DNA from: Ruminococcus sp. UBA1409
GTDB taxonomy: Bacteria; Bacillota; Clostridia; Oscillospirales; Ruminococcaceae
Length of the DNA stretch: 64,000 nt
Assembly (NCBI GenBank): GCA_002305045.1
Contig: DBPX01000022.1
Location: forward strand, 67,547-131,546
Direction: 5' to 3'
Below are positions 31,891-40,443 of this stretch, piece by piece. Each line of letters begins with the position of its first letter. Position 1 is the first letter of the stretch. The position numbers and the translations under genes are program-made. The notes under the pieces are model-generated. The model had not been told where the DNA came from. It ran no database searches and saw nothing but the letters and a program-made list of their open reading frames with translations.

Positions 31891-33723
31891 TCAAAGCTTT
31901 GCCCTTTCCTTGGCACGCTGGACATTTGAAAGAGTCCTCTTTCTTAGCCTGATGCTCTTGGGGGTGACCTCTACAAGCTCGTCGTCGGAGATGAACTCAA
32001 GGCTGTCCTCAAGGCTCATGACCTTGGGCGGGATTAGCCTTAGAGCGTCGTCCGAGCCGCTTGCACGGGTATTTGTGAGGTGCTTTTTCTTACAGACATT
32101 TACAACAAGGTCGTCCGGCTTGGGGGAGACTCCCACTATCATGCCCTCGTAGACCTGCACGCCGGCGCCTATGAACAGGGCTCCCCTCTCCTGAGCGTTA
32201 TAAAGCCCGTAGGTTACCGCCTCGCCCGACTCAAACGCCACGAGCGAGCCGGTGAGCCTTCTCGGGATGTCTCCCTTGTAGGGCTGGTACTCATGGAATA
32301 CTGAGCTCATGATTCCCTCTCCCTTGGTGTCGGTTAGGAACTCGTTGCGATAGCCGAAAAGCCCTCTGGAGGGGACATGGAAAACAACCCTCATTCTTGG
32401 GTTTGCAGAGCCCTGTCCCATCGGATTCATCGAGACCATCTCAGCCTTTCTTGCGCCCATCTTCTCCATAACAGCTCCTACCGAGCTTTCGGGGACATCC
32501 ACCACCAGCTCCTCTATCGGCTCGCAGAGCCTGCCGTCTATCTCCTTGTAGAGGACTCTTGGTGTGCTGACCGCCAGCTCGTAGCCCTCTCTGCGCATGT
32601 TCTCTATGAGAATGGACAGATGCATCTCTCCCCTGCCGGCGACCTTGAAGGAGTCGGTAAGCTCGGTCTCGCTGACCCTTAGGGATACATCCTTTAAAAG
32701 CTCCTTGAAAAGCCTCTCCCTAAGGTGCCTGGAGGTGACATACTTGCCCTCCCTGCCGGCAAAGGGGGAGTCGTTTACCGAGAAGGTCATCTCAACGGTA
32801 GGCTCGCTGATTTTTACAAAGGGGAGCGGCTCGTAGCAGCCGGAGTCGCAGATGGTGTCGCCTATTGTGATGCTCTCGATTCCGCTTATGCAGACGATGT
32901 CGCCGACCTTAGCCGTCTGGACGGGGGTGCGCTCAAGACCCGTTATCTGGTAGAGGGTGACTATTCTGCCCCTGTACTCCTTCTTAGTGTTGTGATAGTC
33001 GCCTATCATGACCTCCTGGTTGACGCTTATGCTTCCCCTTTCTATCCTTCCTATTGCAATTCTTCCGACATACTCGTTGTAGTCTATCGAGGAGACAAGA
33101 AGCTGAAGCGGCTCGTCAGGCTCTCCCTCGGGGGCGGGTATGTACTCTAGTATCTTGTCAAAAAGTGGAGTGAGGTCCTCGCCGGGGACGCTCTGGTCGG
33201 CTGAGGCGGTGCCGTCTCTTCCAGAGCAGAAAAGAATCGGTGACTCAAGCTGCTCGTCACTGGCGTCGAGGTCGAACAAAAGCTCGTAGCACTCGTCTAT
33301 AACCTCGTCTATCCTGGCGTCGGGACGGTCGATTTTGTTTATGACTATAATAATACGGTGCCCCAGCTCCAGAGCGTGCTGGAGGACGAATCTCGTCTGC
33401 GGCATGGGACCCTCGGCGGCGTCGACAAGAAGAATTACTCCGTCGACCATCTTCAAGATTCTCTCGACCTCTCCGCCGAAGTCGGCGTGGCCGGGAGTGT
33501 CCACTATGTTAATCTTAACACCGTTATACATCACCGAGGTGTTCTTTGCGAGAATGGTTATTCCCCTTTCCCTCTCTATGTCGTTAGAGTCCATAACGCG
33601 CTCGTTGACCGTCTGATTAGTTCTGAAGGTGCCGCTCTGCCTGAGCATACCGTCCACAAGGGTGGTCTTTCCGTGGTCGACATGGGCGATTATAGCGACA
33701 TTTCTAAGCTCGGTTCTTTTCAA
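31891..33723 (-). CDS. typA: Ribosome-associated GTPase TypA/BipA
   Basis: TypA is a translational GTPase related to EF-G and LepA that helps ribosome assembly and stress adaptation. The 610-residue product has the usual length and the G motifs AHVDHGKTT (about residues 12-20), DTPGHADFGGE (about residues 75-85) and NKIDRPDA (about residues 129-136). The BipA-specific C-terminal domain ends KRTLSNVQRAKERAKL. The gene has its own promoter 59 bases upstream of the start codon and is convergent with the small lipoprotein gene. Confidence 0.97.
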   Translation of the reverse strand: MKRTELRNVAIIAHVDHGKTTLVDGMLRQSGTFRTNQTVNERVMDSNDIERERGITILAKNTSVMYNGVKINIVDTPGHADFGGEVERILKMVDGVILLVDAAEGPMPQTRFVLQHALELGHRIIIVINKIDRPDARIDEVIDECYELLFDLDASDEQLESPILFCSGRDGTASADQSVPGEDLTPLFDKILEYIPAPEGEPDEPLQLLVSSIDYNEYVGRIAIGRIERGSISVNQEVMIGDYHNTKKEYRGRIVTLYQITGLERTPVQTAKVGDIVCISGIESITIGDTICDSGCYEPLPFVKISEPTVEMTFSVNDSPFAGREGKYVTSRHLRERLFKELLKDVSLRVSETELTDSFKVAGRGEMHLSILIENMRREGYELAVSTPRVLYKEIDGRLCEPIEELVVDVPESSVGAVMEKMGARKAEMVSMNPMGQGSANPRMRVVFHVPSRGLFGYRNEFLTDTKGEGIMSSVFHEYQPYKGDIPRRLTGSLVAFESGEAVTYGLYNAQERGALFIGAGVQVYEGMIVGVSPKPDDLVVNVCKKKHLTNTRASGSDDALRLIPPKVMSLEDSLEFISDDELVEVTPKSIRLRKRTLSNVQRAKERAKL

Positions 33724-33781
33724 ATTAACTCCTCATTTCCTTGCAATAAGCTTTTATCCCTTTTTATCTAACACGGAATAT

Positions 33782-33810
33782 ATTATAGGACTTTTCCTCC
33801 CTTAAATCAA
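33782..33810 (-). promoter_or_regulatory. Promoter of typA
   Basis: On the minus strand TTGATT (33805-33810) and TATAAT (33782-33787) are 17 bases apart, 59 bases before the typA ATG. Confidence 0.85.
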
Positions 33811-33830
33811 TAGCAAAAAGTAACAATACT

Positions 33831-33889
33831 AAAAAGCAGCCCCGCCGTCCCGGTGGTGTAGTTTGACTACCCATCCCCAGCGGCAGGGC
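33831..33889 (-). terminator. Terminator of the esterase gene
   Basis: On the minus strand GCCCTGCCG (33881-33889) pairs with CGGCGGGGC (33839-33847), enclosing an inner GTAG-TTTGA-CTAC hairpin, then TGCTTTTTAG. It separates the esterase gene from the typA promoter. Confidence 0.75.
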
Positions 33890-33940
33890 CGCTTATTATC
33901 CCGCTTTATTTAGTCCCGCTGACCAGCTGGCCAGCCTTGG

Positions 33941-35101
33941 CTAGTCCAAAAGAAGCTCCCTTGACGAAAGGCCCATTATCATGCTCTTTATCAGCTCGTT
34001 GTTCTTTCCGCCGGAGAACGGTGAGGACAGCATTTTACCCTCCAGTCTGCCGCCGTCCTGGATAGTTCTTAGAAGCTCAGACAGCCTCACGGCGTCCTCA
34101 GGTATGAGGGCGTGTCCTGCCGTGTGGAAGCTGCAGGCTATGCTGTTTTCAAAGCCCAGCCTATTAAAAATCCTTGCCGTAAGCTCGAAGCAGCACCACA
34201 TAGAGGGAGCGTTCACCCAATCCTCCCCGGTGCAGGCGGCGACCATGTAAAGGCATCTTCCGTTTCCTCCCGTCAGGGAGCACAAAAGCTGCTGGTCAAA
34301 GGGGAAATCGTCCTCCCTGAGACTCAAAAATTCGTCGTTGAACCAGCCCCTCTCGCCGTCAGACTGCAAGCAGCTAAGAGGCTCGTTCTCGCCGTAGACA
34401 TACGGGGAGTCTATCCCAAGCTCGGAAAAGTCAAAGCCTATGCCGGTGGACCTTGCCCCGAACAAGGCCGTTCCTCCCGCTCCCGAGCATACAGGAGCGG
34501 TCACAAAAAACCTCTTATCAAACGCCCCGCAGACAAGCGCCGCCTTCCCCCATCGGGAGACCCCGGTGACTACAGCTTTTTTTGCCGACGCTCCAAGCTC
34601 GCCGTCAAGACCGCAAAAAAGTGCGTCAAGGAGCTTAGAGCAGCCCCACGCCCAAGCCATCAAAACGCCGGTGGCCTCACGGTGACTGCTTCCGTAGGGG
34701 TAAAGCTCATAGAAGGCTCCCTGCCTTGAAAAGTCGTCTTTTGCGATGTCAAGGCTGAAATTGTCCATGGTTATCACGACTATCCCCTCCCTTGAGAGGG
34801 TCTCCTCGCTTATCCCCCTGTGCATTCCTATGACCACAGGCCTTTCGCCGCTCCAGTCGTAGGAGCCGTCTGCGGGCGGGGTGACTGTAGCCGAAAAGCT
34901 GACGCTTTTGCCGCTCGAGAGCCTTTTAACCGTCAGTAAAAGGCTGCTTCCCGAAAGCTTATAGCTTAGCTCCTCGTCGGAGCTGTCACGCCATCTGCCG
35001 TATACATACCTCTGGTAAAGGCTCTTTATCCTCTCCGACCGCTTTTCCCATGGCAAAAGGCTTTCCCTGTAGGACGGTCCTATCTCGCCAAGAAGCCTCA
35101 T
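33941..35101 (-). CDS. CE15-like glucuronoyl esterase family protein
   Basis: The 386-residue alpha/beta-hydrolase resembles carbohydrate esterase family 15, which cleaves ester bonds between glucuronic acid in xylan and lignin alcohols. Supporting parts are VVTGVSRWGKAALVCGAF (nucleophile Ser, about residues 179-196), APVCSGAGGTALFG (about residues 206-219), RGWFNDEFLSL (about residues 259-269) and FHTAGHAL near the end with the candidate His. There is no signal peptide, so it would act in the cytoplasm on imported fragments, unusual for this family. It has its own terminator and lies between typA and tcdA. A related cytoplasmic esterase specificity is possible. Confidence 0.8.
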   Translation of the reverse strand: MRLLGEIGPSYRESLLPWEKRSERIKSLYQRYVYGRWRDSSDEELSYKLSGSSLLLTVKRLSSGKSVSFSATVTPPADGSYDWSGERPVVIGMHRGISEETLSREGIVVITMDNFSLDIAKDDFSRQGAFYELYPYGSSHREATGVLMAWAWGCSKLLDALFCGLDGELGASAKKAVVTGVSRWGKAALVCGAFDKRFFVTAPVCSGAGGTALFGARSTGIGFDFSELGIDSPYVYGENEPLSCLQSDGERGWFNDEFLSLREDDFPFDQQLLCSLTGGNGRCLYMVAACTGEDWVNAPSMWCCFELTARIFNRLGFENSIACSFHTAGHALIPEDAVRLSELLRTIQDGGRLEGKMLSSPFSGGKNNELIKSMIMGLSSRELLLD

Positions 35102-35143
35102 TAAATCCTCCCTTATGCTGCAATCCTCCCCTTTTTAAGAGTC

Positions 35144-35848
35144 TTAGCTTATAATATCCGTGACTATCTCACGGGCAATTATTATCCCCATCGCCGACGG
35201 CACGAACTGGCAGGACGCCGGGACTCTTCGCCCTGTCTCGTCTCTAAGCTCCTCCCAGGGGATTATCGGCGGCTCGTCCGAAAAAACGGTTTTAAGAGCC
35301 TTTATCCCCAGCCTTTTAAGCCTTGACCTTACCACCCTGGCAAGAGGGCAGACGGAGGTGGAGTAGATGTCCGCCACTCTTAGGCGTGTCGGGTCGAGCT
35401 TATTTCCGGCTCCCATTGCGCTTATTATCGGGACTCCGGCGGCGTCCGCCCTTGAGATAAGCTCAAGCTTGGAGTCCACCGAGTCTATACAGTCGGCTAT
35501 GCAGTCATACCCCGAAAGAGGGTAGCTGTCGGCGTTGCCGGGAGAATAAAATACCTCCACGGCGTTAATTTTTATCCCGGGATTTATATCGAGCAGCCTT
35601 TTTTTCATCGCCAGCACCTTAGGCTCGCCCAGACTGCTCTCAAGGGCGATTATCTGGCGGTTGAGATTGGTTACCGTCACCCTGTCGCTGTCAAAAAGGG
35701 TAAGCTCCCCCACGCCCGACCTTGCAAGGCACTCGCAGACCTGTCCCCCGACTCCGCCTATCCCAAAGACGGCTACATGGGAGCTAAAAAGCCTCTCAAG
35801 CCCCGCCCTTCCAAGAAGCGGGAGCGACCTTTGAAACCGCTCGTCCAT
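35144..35848 (-). CDS. tcdA: tRNA threonylcarbamoyladenosine dehydratase
   Basis: TcdA (CsdL) is an E1-like ATPase that cyclises N6-threonylcarbamoyladenosine at tRNA position 37. The 234-residue protein starts with the Rossmann motif VAVFGIGGVGGQVCECLARS (about residues 28-47), then LFDSDRVTVTNLNRQ (about residues 51-65) with the arginine and aspartate that bind ATP, and the ADCIDSVDSK segment. SAMGAGNKLDPT follows (about residues 142-153). It is 20 bases after the Gx-type membrane protein gene on the same strand and may be the last gene of the Rnf operon transcript. Confidence 0.93.
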   Translation of the reverse strand: MDERFQRSLPLLGRAGLERLFSSHVAVFGIGGVGGQVCECLARSGVGELTLFDSDRVTVTNLNRQIIALESSLGEPKVLAMKKRLLDINPGIKINAVEVFYSPGNADSYPLSGYDCIADCIDSVDSKLELISRADAAGVPIISAMGAGNKLDPTRLRVADIYSTSVCPLARVVRSRLKRLGIKALKTVFSDEPPIIPWEELRDETGRRVPASCQFVPSAMGIIIAREIVTDIIS

Positions 35849-35867
35849 TATATATCCTCCCTCCGGG

Positions 35868-36389
35868 CTAATCCTTCTTTCCTCTTAGCACTTTTAGAAC
35901 GCCGGCAGCCATACTGCCGGTCACCGCTCCCGAGAACGCCCCGAGAGCCAAAAGCATAGGATAGTAGCCAAAGGCTCCCCTTCCCATCAGCACAGCCGCC
36001 GCTATAACCTGCCCGGTGTTGTGAAGCGCTCCGCCTATTATGCTCACCCCTATGGGAGAGAGACTTTTAGTCCTCATGGCAATCAGCATCCCGGCAAGGC
36101 TCAGGCATCCCCCTGCCAGGCTGTATATAAGCGAGGTCACGCTCCCGAACACCAAAAACGCCGTCAACAGCCTTGAGATAAGGAGTATCACGCCGTCCCT
36201 AGGACCTCCCAGGTATATCGCAGTCAGCACCGCTATGTTTGCAAGCCCCAGCCTTGCGCCGGGAAGCATCGGCATCGGTATCAAAAGCTCGAGATAGGAA
36301 AGCCCGAACGCCGCCGCCGCCGTGACGCCCAGATATGCCGCCCTCCCTGCGGGACTCAGCCTCCCGCCGGAGCTAAACGAGAAAGTCAT
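35868..36389 (-). CDS. Gx transporter / heptaprenyl diphosphate synthase component I-type membrane protein
   Basis: The 173-residue protein (start ATG at 36389, GGAGG six bases upstream; a GTG-like start at 36428 is less likely) has five or six hydrophobic segments. It resembles the Hpre_diP_synt_I/Gx family, ECF-S-like membrane proteins. Conserved features are LSYLELLIPMPMLPGARLG (about residues 24-42) and a central GALHNTGQ (about residues 120-127). Despite the family name, its sequence looks like an S-component of a vitamin or substrate transporter rather than a prenyl synthase. It overlaps the NusG-domain-II gene by 17 bases. The same three genes (apbE, NusG II, Gx) often follow rnf genes. 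Confidence 0.82.
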   Translation of the reverse strand: MTFSFSSGGRLSPAGRAAYLGVTAAAAFGLSYLELLIPMPMLPGARLGLANIAVLTAIYLGGPRDGVILLISRLLTAFLVFGSVTSLIYSLAGGCLSLAGMLIAMRTKSLSPIGVSIIGGALHNTGQVIAAAVLMGRGAFGYYPMLLALGAFSGAVTGSMAAGVLKVLRGKKD

Positions 36390-36744
36390 AGCCGCCCTCC
36401 CCGCCGGTAACGGATACCGATATCCCAAACGGCAGGCATATTATGCTCTCGCCGCTGTATTTTATCGGAGAGGAGGCTTGACAGAAGCGGTCGGGACAGC
36501 ACGCCCCGGTTATGTATACGGACCCGTTTTCTATCACTACAGTAAGCCTCCCCTCAAGCTCAAGGCTTGCGTCCTCATAAAGCGGCAGGACGGCTGCGGT
36601 GCCTCCTTTCTCCTCTATCACAACCAAAGCCCCGGGAGACCTTCTAAGCCTCGCCGCAGCAAGCATCAGGGCGCTGAGGAGCAAAACGGCGGCAAGGACC
36701 GCAAAATCCGCTCTGAGCCTTTTTTTCTGATTTTCGCTCAGCAT
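36373..36744 (-). CDS. NusG domain II-containing membrane-anchored protein
   Basis: The 123-residue protein has one N-terminal membrane helix (about residues 13-29) and a small beta domain of the NusG_II (DUF1312) type. The typical motif is CCPDRFCQASSP, followed by GESIICLPFGISVSV (about residues 99-113), with Cys in both parts. The role is unknown; the family is commonly encoded beside Rnf and ApbE genes, which suggests a function linked to the membrane redox complex. It overlaps the Gx gene by 17 bases and lies 25 bases after apbE. Confidence 0.85.
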   Translation of the reverse strand: MLSENQKKRLRADFAVLAAVLLLSALMLAAARLRRSPGALVVIEEKGGTAAVLPLYEDASLELEGRLTVVIENGSVYITGACCPDRFCQASSPIKYSGESIICLPFGISVSVTGGEGGYDFLV

Positions 36745-36769
36745 ACCATCGCCTCACTCCAAAAGCCGG

Positions 36770-37753
36770 TCACTCCCATGAGCAGACCGTGCTGCCGTCC
36801 GCTAATACCCATACGGCACGGGCGGAGTATTCCTCCAAAAGCCTTAAGCCGCTCGTAAGCTCCATGCAAAAAAGCGCAGTCGAGAGGGCGTCTGCGTATG
36901 CCGAGCTTTGGCATATCACCGTCACCGAGCGGTAAAGCTCGGGAGGATAGAGCGTCTCGGGGTCGATTATGTGGGAATATCTCTTTCCGTCCACCAGATA
37001 AAAGCGCTCGTAGTCCCCGCTTGTCACAACCGAGCCGTCCTGCATGTCCAGGACCATCAAAACCCCGCCGTCAGGGTCCTTGATTCCTATCTGCCAATCC
37101 CCCTCCGGCTTTTTTCCGTGGGTCAAGACATTTCCGCCGAGGTCTAAGGCAAAGCTCGCAGCACCCTCCAAGATAAGAAGCTTAGCCGCTTTGTCGCAGG
37201 CGTAGCCCTTTGCAATCGCACCGACATCAAGGCTTACTCCCGGGTCGGTGATTATAATTTCGTCGCTTGACAGCTCTATAGAGTCTATCCCGCAGTGCTC
37301 TGACAGGGAAATAAGCCTTGATTCCTCGGGGAGCACGCCCTGCTCCCTAGCCTCACGCCAGCAGGAAATAACCGAGCCGATTGCGATATTAAGCTTACCC
37401 CCGGAGCTCTTATGCATAGTCCTTCCAAGCTCCAAAAGCTCCAGGATGTCCCCGTGCGGCTCCTTGAGGCTTTTTTCCCGGTTTAGCTGAGACAGCCCTC
37501 CCGATTCCTCGCTGTATATGTCAAAAAGGCGGTCGAGCCTTGTAAGCTCGTCTAAAGCGAGGCTGTAAAGGCTGTCAAACTCCTCCTGGGAGCCGCAGTA
37601 GACGGTCAGCGTCCCTACGGTGTCAAAAAGCTCGGGAAAGCTCCTTGAAAATCTGCTTTTCTGACTCCCGCAGCCAGAAAAAAGCATCGCTATGACGGCG
37701 AGCGCCGCTAATGCCCTCCTAGGACGGCTGAAAGAGGTCTGCCGCTTTGTCAT
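36770..37753 (-). CDS. apbE: FAD:protein FMN transferase, lipoprotein
   Basis: ApbE attaches FMN covalently to Thr residues of target proteins such as RnfG and RnfD. The 327-residue protein has a lipoprotein signal (LAALAVIAMLFSGC, Cys about residue 28), placing it on the outer face of the membrane where the Rnf flavinylation sites also face. Visible family motifs are SLDVGAIAKGYACDKAA (about residues 169-185), FALDLGGNVLTHG and SYSHIIDP-like RYSHIIDPETLYP (about residues 253-265) with the metal and FAD ligands. It overlaps the end of rnfB by 35 bases. There is no strong ribosome site, so it may be translated by coupling. Confidence 0.94.
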   Translation of the reverse strand: MTKRQTSFSRPRRALAALAVIAMLFSGCGSQKSRFSRSFPELFDTVGTLTVYCGSQEEFDSLYSLALDELTRLDRLFDIYSEESGGLSQLNREKSLKEPHGDILELLELGRTMHKSSGGKLNIAIGSVISCWREAREQGVLPEESRLISLSEHCGIDSIELSSDEIIITDPGVSLDVGAIAKGYACDKAAKLLILEGAASFALDLGGNVLTHGKKPEGDWQIGIKDPDGGVLMVLDMQDGSVVTSGDYERFYLVDGKRYSHIIDPETLYPPELYRSVTVICQSSAYADALSTALFCMELTSGLRLLEEYSARAVWVLADGSTVCSWE

Positions 37754-38531
37754 TAAGCTTCACTATTATGCCGGCGGGGCACTTTTTGACGCACTCCCCG
37801 CAGGCTATGCATTTTGTCTGGTCGATGCTGGCAAGGCTCCCGGCGACGCTTATAGCCCCGGTCGGGCAGACCCTGGAGCAGAGTCCGCAGCCGATACAGC
37901 CGCTCTGGCAGGCAGACCTTACCAGCTTGCCCTTTGCGTGGGAGGAGCAGCGCACCGCATAGGAGGCGTCATAGGGGATAAGCTCGATAAGTCCGTTAGG
38001 ACATACGCCTACGCACTTCCCGCACGCCTGGCACTTCTCCCTGTCGACGACCGCAAGACCGTCTATTATCCTTATGGCGTCAAACTGGCAGACAAGAGCG
38101 CAGGTCCCGAAGCCGCAGCAGCCGTAGGAGCAGCTCTTTGCGCCGTGTCTAGGAGCGAGATAGGCTATGCGGCAGTCCTTTTCGTCGAAGTAGCTGTAAT
38201 CCTGAGTGGTTTTTGCACAGCTTCCCGAGCATTTTACGAACGCCGTCAGCCTGACGGAGGGAGCAAGGCTTACTCCCATGATTTTTCCTATCTCCTCACG
38301 GTCGGAGGAGGGGCAGAGCGAGGGGTCTGCACCCTCTAGGACTATTGCGCTTGCGTAGGCGTCACAGCCGGCGTAGCCGCAGCCTCCGCAGTTGCTCCCG
38401 GCGAGGCAGGCTCTCACCTTTTCCTCTCTGGGATCGGTTTCCACCCTGAACCTGTCGTTAAGGACTCCTAAAAGCACTCCCACAGCAACCGAGATTATCG
38501 CTATCACTGCGGCGGCAATCAATATTCCCAT
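37719..38531 (-). CDS. rnfB: Rnf complex subunit B
   Basis: RnfB is the iron-sulfur subunit that receives electrons from ferredoxin. The 270-residue protein has one N-terminal membrane helix (about residues 2-26), then a [4Fe-4S] domain with CLAGSNCGGCGYAGC (about residues 42-56). Several ferredoxin-type clusters follow, including CALVCQFDAIRI, CQACGKCVGVCP, CIGCGLCSRVCP and CIACGECVKKCP. The number and order are typical of clostridial RnfB. It is 12 bases after rnfA and overlaps apbE. Confidence 0.97.
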   Translation of the reverse strand: MGILIAAAVIAIISVAVGVLLGVLNDRFRVETDPREEKVRACLAGSNCGGCGYAGCDAYASAIVLEGADPSLCPSSDREEIGKIMGVSLAPSVRLTAFVKCSGSCAKTTQDYSYFDEKDCRIAYLAPRHGAKSCSYGCCGFGTCALVCQFDAIRIIDGLAVVDREKCQACGKCVGVCPNGLIELIPYDASYAVRCSSHAKGKLVRSACQSGCIGCGLCSRVCPTGAISVAGSLASIDQTKCIACGECVKKCPAGIIVKLNDKAADLFQPS

Positions 38532-38543
38532 GCTCCAACCTCC

Positions 38544-39128
38544 TTAAAGGGTCCCGGAGAAGCCGACAAAGGCTATAGCCATCAGCCCTGCGGTCACCAA
38601 AACTATCGGCATACCCTTAAACGCCTCTGGGATGTCGTTATGCTCGATTCTCTCCCTTATTCCTGCCATGATGACTATCGCCACCAAAAATCCGACGGCT
38701 GTACCCACCGAGTATATCATGGTGTTGACAAGGTCGTATCCCTTTTGTGCGGAGTCTATAGCGACTCCCAGCACAGCACAGTTGGTGGTAATAAGCGGAA
38801 GATAGACTCCCAGCGCTTTATAAAGCGAGGGCATCTTCTTTTTGAGGACTATCTCCACCGCCTGCACGAGTGCGGCGATAATCAGGATGAAAACTATCGT
38901 CCTGAGATACTCCAAGCCGAGCCTCTCTAAGATGTATCTGTTCACCAAAAATGTAACAAAGGAGGACGCCGCTATTACCGCTATTACCGCACTCCCCATT
39001 CCGACTGCGGTCGAGGTCTTTTTGGAGACTCCCAAAAACGGGCAGAGTCCTAAAAATCTGCTAAGAACAACATTGTTGACAAGCGCAGCCGAGATTATCC
39101 CCAGCACGCAGGAAGCTATACCGCTCAT
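38544..39128 (-). CDS. rnfA: Rnf complex subunit A
   Basis: RnfA is an integral membrane subunit of the ion-pumping Rnf complex, equivalent to NqrE. The 194-residue protein is mostly hydrophobic, with six predicted membrane helices. It has the typical NNVVLSRFLGLCPFLGVS (about residues 18-35) with the Cys that shares a [2Fe-2S] cluster with RnfE, and a second conserved NCAVLGVA (about residues 115-122). It overlaps rnfE by 4 bases and precedes rnfB by 12 bases. Confidence 0.97.
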   Translation of the reverse strand: MSGIASCVLGIISAALVNNVVLSRFLGLCPFLGVSKKTSTAVGMGSAVIAVIAASSFVTFLVNRYILERLGLEYLRTIVFILIIAALVQAVEIVLKKKMPSLYKALGVYLPLITTNCAVLGVAIDSAQKGYDLVNTMIYSVGTAVGFLVAIVIMAGIRERIEHNDIPEAFKGMPIVLVTAGLMAIAFVGFSGTL

Positions 39129-39847
39129 CCTCTTGACCTCCCGTCCCTTGTGGTCTCACGAAGCTCTGCGCCTATCGAGCAGGACCTGTCCATGCAGCCG
39201 GCACAGCGTCCGTCGCAGTGAGCGCTTCCCTTGTTGGTTGCGCTGGGCGCTCCCAGCTTGTTCTGAAGAGCGGTCAGCACCGAAAGAGCAAAGAAGGCTC
39301 CCGGGGCAAGCACCATTATCGAGACAGGCTCGTAGCCGCCCGGCATAACCCTGAGTCCGAACACCGTCCCGCTTCCTAGAAGCTCTCTCACGGCTCCTAT
39401 CACCGTGAGGGCGACGGTAAAGCCAAGACCCATTCCAAGACCGTCGAAAAAGGAAGCCGCCGGCGGGTTCTTGGAGGCGTAGCTCTCCGCTCTGCCGAGG
39501 ATTATGCAGTTTACAACTATCAGCGGAATGTACAGCCCGAGGGGTCCGTACAGTTCCCTGACATACGCCTGCATCAAAAGGTCTACTATCGTGACAAAGG
39601 ACGCTACGACCACGATATATGCCGGCATCCTCACGCTGTCGGGTATGAATTTTCTAAGAAGCGAGATTATCAGGTTTGACATCATCAAAACGGCGCAGGT
39701 CGAAAGCCCCATTCCCATGCCGTTTAGAGCCTGAGTGGTGACGGCGAGCGTCGGGCACATTCCGAGCATTAGGACAAATGTCGGATTTTCCTTGATGATG
39801 CCGTTGTAAAGCCTCTCTACAGCTTTTTTCACAAGACCGCCTCCCAT
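39125..39847 (-). CDS. rnfE: Rnf complex subunit E, with a Cys-rich C-terminal tail
   Basis: RnfE is the membrane partner of RnfA, equivalent to NqrD. The 240-residue product shows ENPTFVLMLGMCPTLAVT (about residues 20-37) and NCIILGRAES (about residues 118-127), with Cys at the shared iron-sulfur positions, and six hydrophobic segments. About 30 residues follow the last helix, with HCDGRCAGCMDRSC (five ligand-type residues), outside the usual fold. This tail may hold a metal or be a redox switch; I recall Cys-rich tails in some clostridial RnfE. It overlaps rnfG (sharing one base) and rnfA (4 bases). Confidence 0.96.
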   Translation of the reverse strand: MGGGLVKKAVERLYNGIIKENPTFVLMLGMCPTLAVTTQALNGMGMGLSTCAVLMMSNLIISLLRKFIPDSVRMPAYIVVVASFVTIVDLLMQAYVRELYGPLGLYIPLIVVNCIILGRAESYASKNPPAASFFDGLGMGLGFTVALTVIGAVRELLGSGTVFGLRVMPGGYEPVSIMVLAPGAFFALSVLTALQNKLGAPSATNKGSAHCDGRCAGCMDRSCSIGAELRETTRDGRSRG

Positions 39848-40443
39848 CAGGATATCACGCCGGGGACAAGGTCGGAATATTCTCCCCTGGCGACGCCGAG
39901 ACCGGCGTTTACAGCGTCTAAGACCGCTTCGGTTGTGTAGGTGGCTCCCGAGATGGCGTCGATTCCGCCGTCAGACTGGGCGCCGGAATGTGCTCCCGTC
40001 TCGAAGGATATCCCGACGAACTGCGAAAGCCACTCCTCGTCCTGGCAGTTTGCGCCCAGGCTCACCGTCTCGTTCATCGAGGTGACCAAAACCCCGGTTA
40101 TCCTGCCAAGGGAGTCAACACCCATCGAGACTGTTATATCTCCGCCGTAGCCCTCGTGGGAGGTCACAGAGTAGACCCCTCCTATTATGTTATTCTCGCC
40201 GTCAAGAGCATAAAGGGCGGAATTAAGGGTGGACGAGTAGCCGTCAAGCTCGATAGGAGCGGATAGCGAAATCTCCTCAAACCCGGCAGCCTGGCTGAAA
40301 ACCGACCTGTAGGAGCTTTGAAGCTCCTCAAGCTGAGCCTTTTCTATAGGCTCCTTGGTGAGAGCGTATACCGCCGAGAGAAGCACTCCGGCTATCAGCG
40401 TTATCGTCACCAGTCTTACGGTGTCCTTTAAAATCCTTCTCAC
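39847..40443 (-). CDS. rnfG: Rnf complex subunit G
   Basis: RnfG carries FMN bound covalently to Thr and faces the outside. The 198-residue protein has one membrane helix near the N-terminus (about residues 9-27) and the FMN-binding domain with the attachment motif DAISGATYTTEAV (about residues 162-174). ApbE, encoded downstream in the same cluster, would modify the Thr. It overlaps rnfD by 4 bases, as throughout this operon. Confidence 0.96.
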   Translation of the reverse strand: MRRILKDTVRLVTITLIAGVLLSAVYALTKEPIEKAQLEELQSSYRSVFSQAAGFEEISLSAPIELDGYSSTLNSALYALDGENNIIGGVYSVTSHEGYGGDITVSMGVDSLGRITGVLVTSMNETVSLGANCQDEEWLSQFVGISFETGAHSGAQSDGGIDAISGATYTTEAVLDAVNAGLGVARGEYSDLVPGVIS

